Assembly: GCA_946545035.1 (NCBI GenBank)
Contig: CAMNND010000066.1
Location: 1 to 5,906, forward strand
Source of the DNA: an uncultured Clostridium sp.
GTDB taxonomy: Bacteria > Bacillota > Clostridia > TANB77 > CAG-508
DNA length: 5,906 nucleotides
Direction: 5' to 3'
The position numbers were made by a program, and so were the translations under genes. Below the pieces are notes generated by a model. The model was given only the letters and a program-made list of their open reading frames with translations. It made no database searches and had not been told where the DNA came from. Shown here piece by piece: positions 4,149 to 5,906 of this stretch (within the stretch, counting starts at the first letter, position 1; each line of letters begins with the position of its first letter).

Positions 4149-5213
4149 TTAGCCGATTCTTTTATCTATTTGATCTAATATTTCGCTCTTTAAATCCTCA
4201 TTCTTTATTTCTTCTAAAATCTTATTAAACTTAGCTCTTACCAATAGTTTTAATGCTTCTTTTTGTCTAAATCCTCTACTCATAATGTAGAATAGCTCTT
4301 TTTCAGCTACCTTACCTGATGAAGTACTATGATTTCCTTCTACATCTTCTTCTGAACAAAGAAGCATTGGAAGTGCTAAAGATTTTGCTTTATCTGAAAG
4401 TAAAATGCAATTCTCATTCTCATTTCCAATAGCTTTCTTGCATCCCCTTTTGAAGTCTATTGTTCCTTTGAAATGCTTTCTAGCTGCATCTTTTAAAGCT
4501 CCTTGTACTTCGATGTTAACATTTGATTTTTCACCATATAGCTCTCCTATATAGTTTAAATCAATTAATTGCTCATCTTTTCCAATGTATAAAGTATTTA
4601 ATCTGCTATCCGCTTCTTTACCTTTTATATTTGAATAATAATTTGTAATTGTATTCTTTCCACCAAAATCTACAATATAGAAATTTAACTTACCATTGTC
4701 TTCTATTTCGTTCTCTATCGCTATAAAGTTATTAGAAACATCGTTCATGAAATTAACAACAATTACATTAAGTACTGCATCCTTATTTACCATAGCTTTT
4801 ATAATTCCATTATGATAAGCCTTAATATCTTTTTCAGAGCTATACTTAATAACTACTGTAGACTTAGTGTTTTCATTTGCTACAATATTAATTGCATCAA
4901 CCAAGTATTTATTATCATCATCAAATTTGAAATCAATTTGAATATCTTTGTTAGTCTTACTGTCAATAACAATATTTGATTTAAAATTAGCTTCTTCGTT
5001 TACTTGATTTGTAAGTATTTCATTTAACCCATACTTTAAATCAAACTTGTCTACTTCTTGATTATTATAAACTTTTAAACCAAGCTCTGAGATATTTACA
5101 TTTTTAAATTCACCTATCTTACTTGGAAAATCTATATTTTCAAATTTGATATTGTTTATATTAAAGTTCTTTGATGTTCTTACTGGTGTTTCATTTAATA
5201 ATAAATTTGTCAT
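4149..5213 (-). CDS. sufD: SufD-type Fe-S scaffold subunit
   Basis: SufD pairs with SufB in the SufBC2D complex on which Fe-S clusters are built; it has no enzymatic motif of its own. The 354-residue protein has a long beta-helix-like middle and the conserved SufB/SufD C-terminus: LPMLLCSEEDVEGNHSTSS (281-299), then ELFYIMSRG (306-314) and helices ending DKRIG. His295 matches the conserved cluster-interface histidine of SufD. It is shorter than the ~420-440 residues of E. coli or Bacillus SufD, mainly at the N-terminus, so the N-terminal helical part is reduced. The start follows GAAAGGG (5220-5226) by six bases, 33 bases after sufB. No U-tract terminator follows; the small-peptide cassette separates it from sufS. 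SufD rather than SufB is chosen because a separate, better SufB precedes it. Confidence 0.9.
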   Translation of the reverse strand: MTNLLLNETPVRTSKNFNINNIKFENIDFPSKIGEFKNVNISELGLKVYNNQEVDKFDLKYGLNEILTNQVNEEANFKSNIVIDSKTNKDIQIDFKFDDDNKYLVDAINIVANENTKSTVVIKYSSEKDIKAYHNGIIKAMVNKDAVLNVIVVNFMNDVSNNFIAIENEIEDNGKLNFYIVDFGGKNTITNYYSNIKGKEADSRLNTLYIGKDEQLIDLNYIGELYGEKSNVNIEVQGALKDAARKHFKGTIDFKRGCKKAIGNENENCILLSDKAKSLALPMLLCSEEDVEGNHSTSSGKVAEKELFYIMSRGFRQKEALKLLVRAKFNKILEEIKNEDLKSEILDQIDKRIG

Positions 5214-5246
5214 TTTATTCCCTTTCTATAATAGTTTTACTATTCT

Positions 5247-5906
5247 TTATCCAATTGCTCCCTCAAGCTCTAAATTGATTAGATTGTTCATCTCAACTGC
5301 GTATTCAACTGGTAATTCTTTAGAAATTGGATAAGCAAAGCCTCTTACTATCATTGCTTTTGCATCTTCTTCAGATAGTCCCCTACTCATTAAGTAAAAT
5401 ATTGTTTTATCTGAAATCTTTCCAATTTTAGCTTCATGAGAGAACTCAACATCATCAGTTCTAATATCATTTGTTGGTATTGTGTCTGATACAGAAAAAT
5501 CATCTAGCATTAAACTTTCACATGATATTGATGACTTAGATCCTTTAGCATTTTCATTTATTCTAATAAGTGATCTATAAGTACATTTACCACCATTTTT
5601 TGATATTGATTTTGCATTTACTACACTTGAAGTATTTGGAGCATTATGGATAGCTTTAAATCCATTATCCAAGTTTTGTCCACCACCTGCAAAAGAAATA
5701 CCTGTAAATTCAGTTTTTGCACCTTCTCCGTTTAATATACTCATTGGATATAGCATTGATATTCTTGATCCAAATGATCCAGAAACCCAGTCTACCTGTG
5801 CATTCTTTCCAACAATAGCTTTCTTTGTATTTAAGTTAAGCATATTTTTTGACCAGTTTTCTATTGTTGAATATCTTAAATATGCATTGTCTTTTACATA
5901 TAATTC
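5247..5906 (-). CDS. sufB: SufB Fe-S scaffold subunit, C-terminal 219 residues (N-terminus off the right edge)
   Basis: SufB is the subunit of SufBC2D that receives sulfur and holds the nascent Fe-S cluster. The open frame runs to the window edge, so the ATG at 5843 is an internal Met, not the start. The fragment begins ELYVKDNAYLRYSTIENWS and contains VDWVSGSFGSRISMLYP, SCESLMLDD and FSHEAKIGKISDKTIFYLMSRGL. The Cys in SCESLM (fragment residue 129) and the His in SHEA (157) match E. coli SufB Cys405 and His433, the key cluster-assembly residues; placement is from remembered alignments. About half of a ~465-residue protein is present. It is followed by sufD after 33 bases, within which AATAGT/ACTATT can form a small hairpin. 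A sufC ATPase gene is expected upstream, outside the window. Confidence 0.96.
   Translation of the reverse strand, partial: ELYVKDNAYLRYSTIENWSKNMLNLNTKKAIVGKNAQVDWVSGSFGSRISMLYPMSILNGEGAKTEFTGISFAGGGQNLDNGFKAIHNAPNTSSVVNAKSISKNGGKCTYRSLIRINENAKGSKSSISCESLMLDDFSVSDTIPTNDIRTDDVEFSHEAKIGKISDKTIFYLMSRGLSEEDAKAMIVRGFAYPISKELPVEYAVEMNNLINLELEGAIG

Noticed and set aside
5146..5334. Plus-strand 62-codon ORF over the sufB-sufD junction
   Set aside because: It is antisense to conserved ends of sufD and sufB and has no upstream ribosome site.
1..5906. CRISPR array, insertion sequence, tRNA or rRNA genes
   Set aside because: No regularly spaced repeats, transposase-like ORF, terminal repeats of an IS with target duplications, or tRNA/rRNA signatures were seen.

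Overview
The window is low-GC DNA (roughly 30% G+C by eye) with strong AGGAGG-type ribosome binding sites, consensus sigma-A-like promoters, standard stop codons and a SufS/SufU-type Fe-S system. This points to a Bacillota (Firmicutes) genome, most likely Clostridia-like. Species cannot be told from the sequence.

All large genes lie on the minus strand. Read in the direction of transcription (right to left) they are: the C-terminal half of sufB (5906-5247), sufD (5213-4149), a 412-base gap, sufS (3736-2513), sufU (2503-2045), mnmA (2055-1003), a 370-base gap, and the N-terminal part of cysS (632-1). SufB and SufD are the scaffold subunits of the SUF Fe-S assembly machine. SufS takes sulfur from cysteine, SufU accepts it, and MnmA uses sulfur to make 2-thiouridine in tRNA. 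CysS charges tRNA with cysteine. The block is therefore built around cysteine and sulfur. sufS, sufU and mnmA are tightly coupled, by a 9-base gap and then an 11-base overlap.

The gap between sufD and sufS (3737-4148) is not empty. It holds a compact cassette that looks like an unannotated type I toxin-antitoxin locus. A 31-codon minus-strand ORF (3985-3890) with a good Shine-Dalgarno encodes a very hydrophobic peptide with a Ser-Ala-Asn-Lys-Lys tail. A convergent plus-strand promoter (TTGACA, 16 bp, TGATATAAT) drives a predicted ~90-nt RNA that ends at a hairpin shared with the 3' end of the toxin gene. The terminator arm of that RNA is complementary to the toxin Shine-Dalgarno region through a 22-base direct repeat (17/22). 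The two transcripts also begin with nearly the same ~36 bases, in inverted orientation. The layout resembles the Fst/RNA II par system and clostridial type I pairs, but I do not recognise the peptide as a member of a named family.

The gap between mnmA and cysS (633-1002) holds a good cysS promoter with a short leader and, pointing the other way, a perfect TTGACA-17-TATAAT promoter. The latter precedes a structured ~230-nt RNA that contains a strong Shine-Dalgarno, a five-codon ORF (MEEVI) and an intrinsic terminator starting on the base after the stop codon. No plus-strand gene follows, so this looks like a free-standing small RNA or an attenuator-like element antisense to the mnmA-cysS junction.
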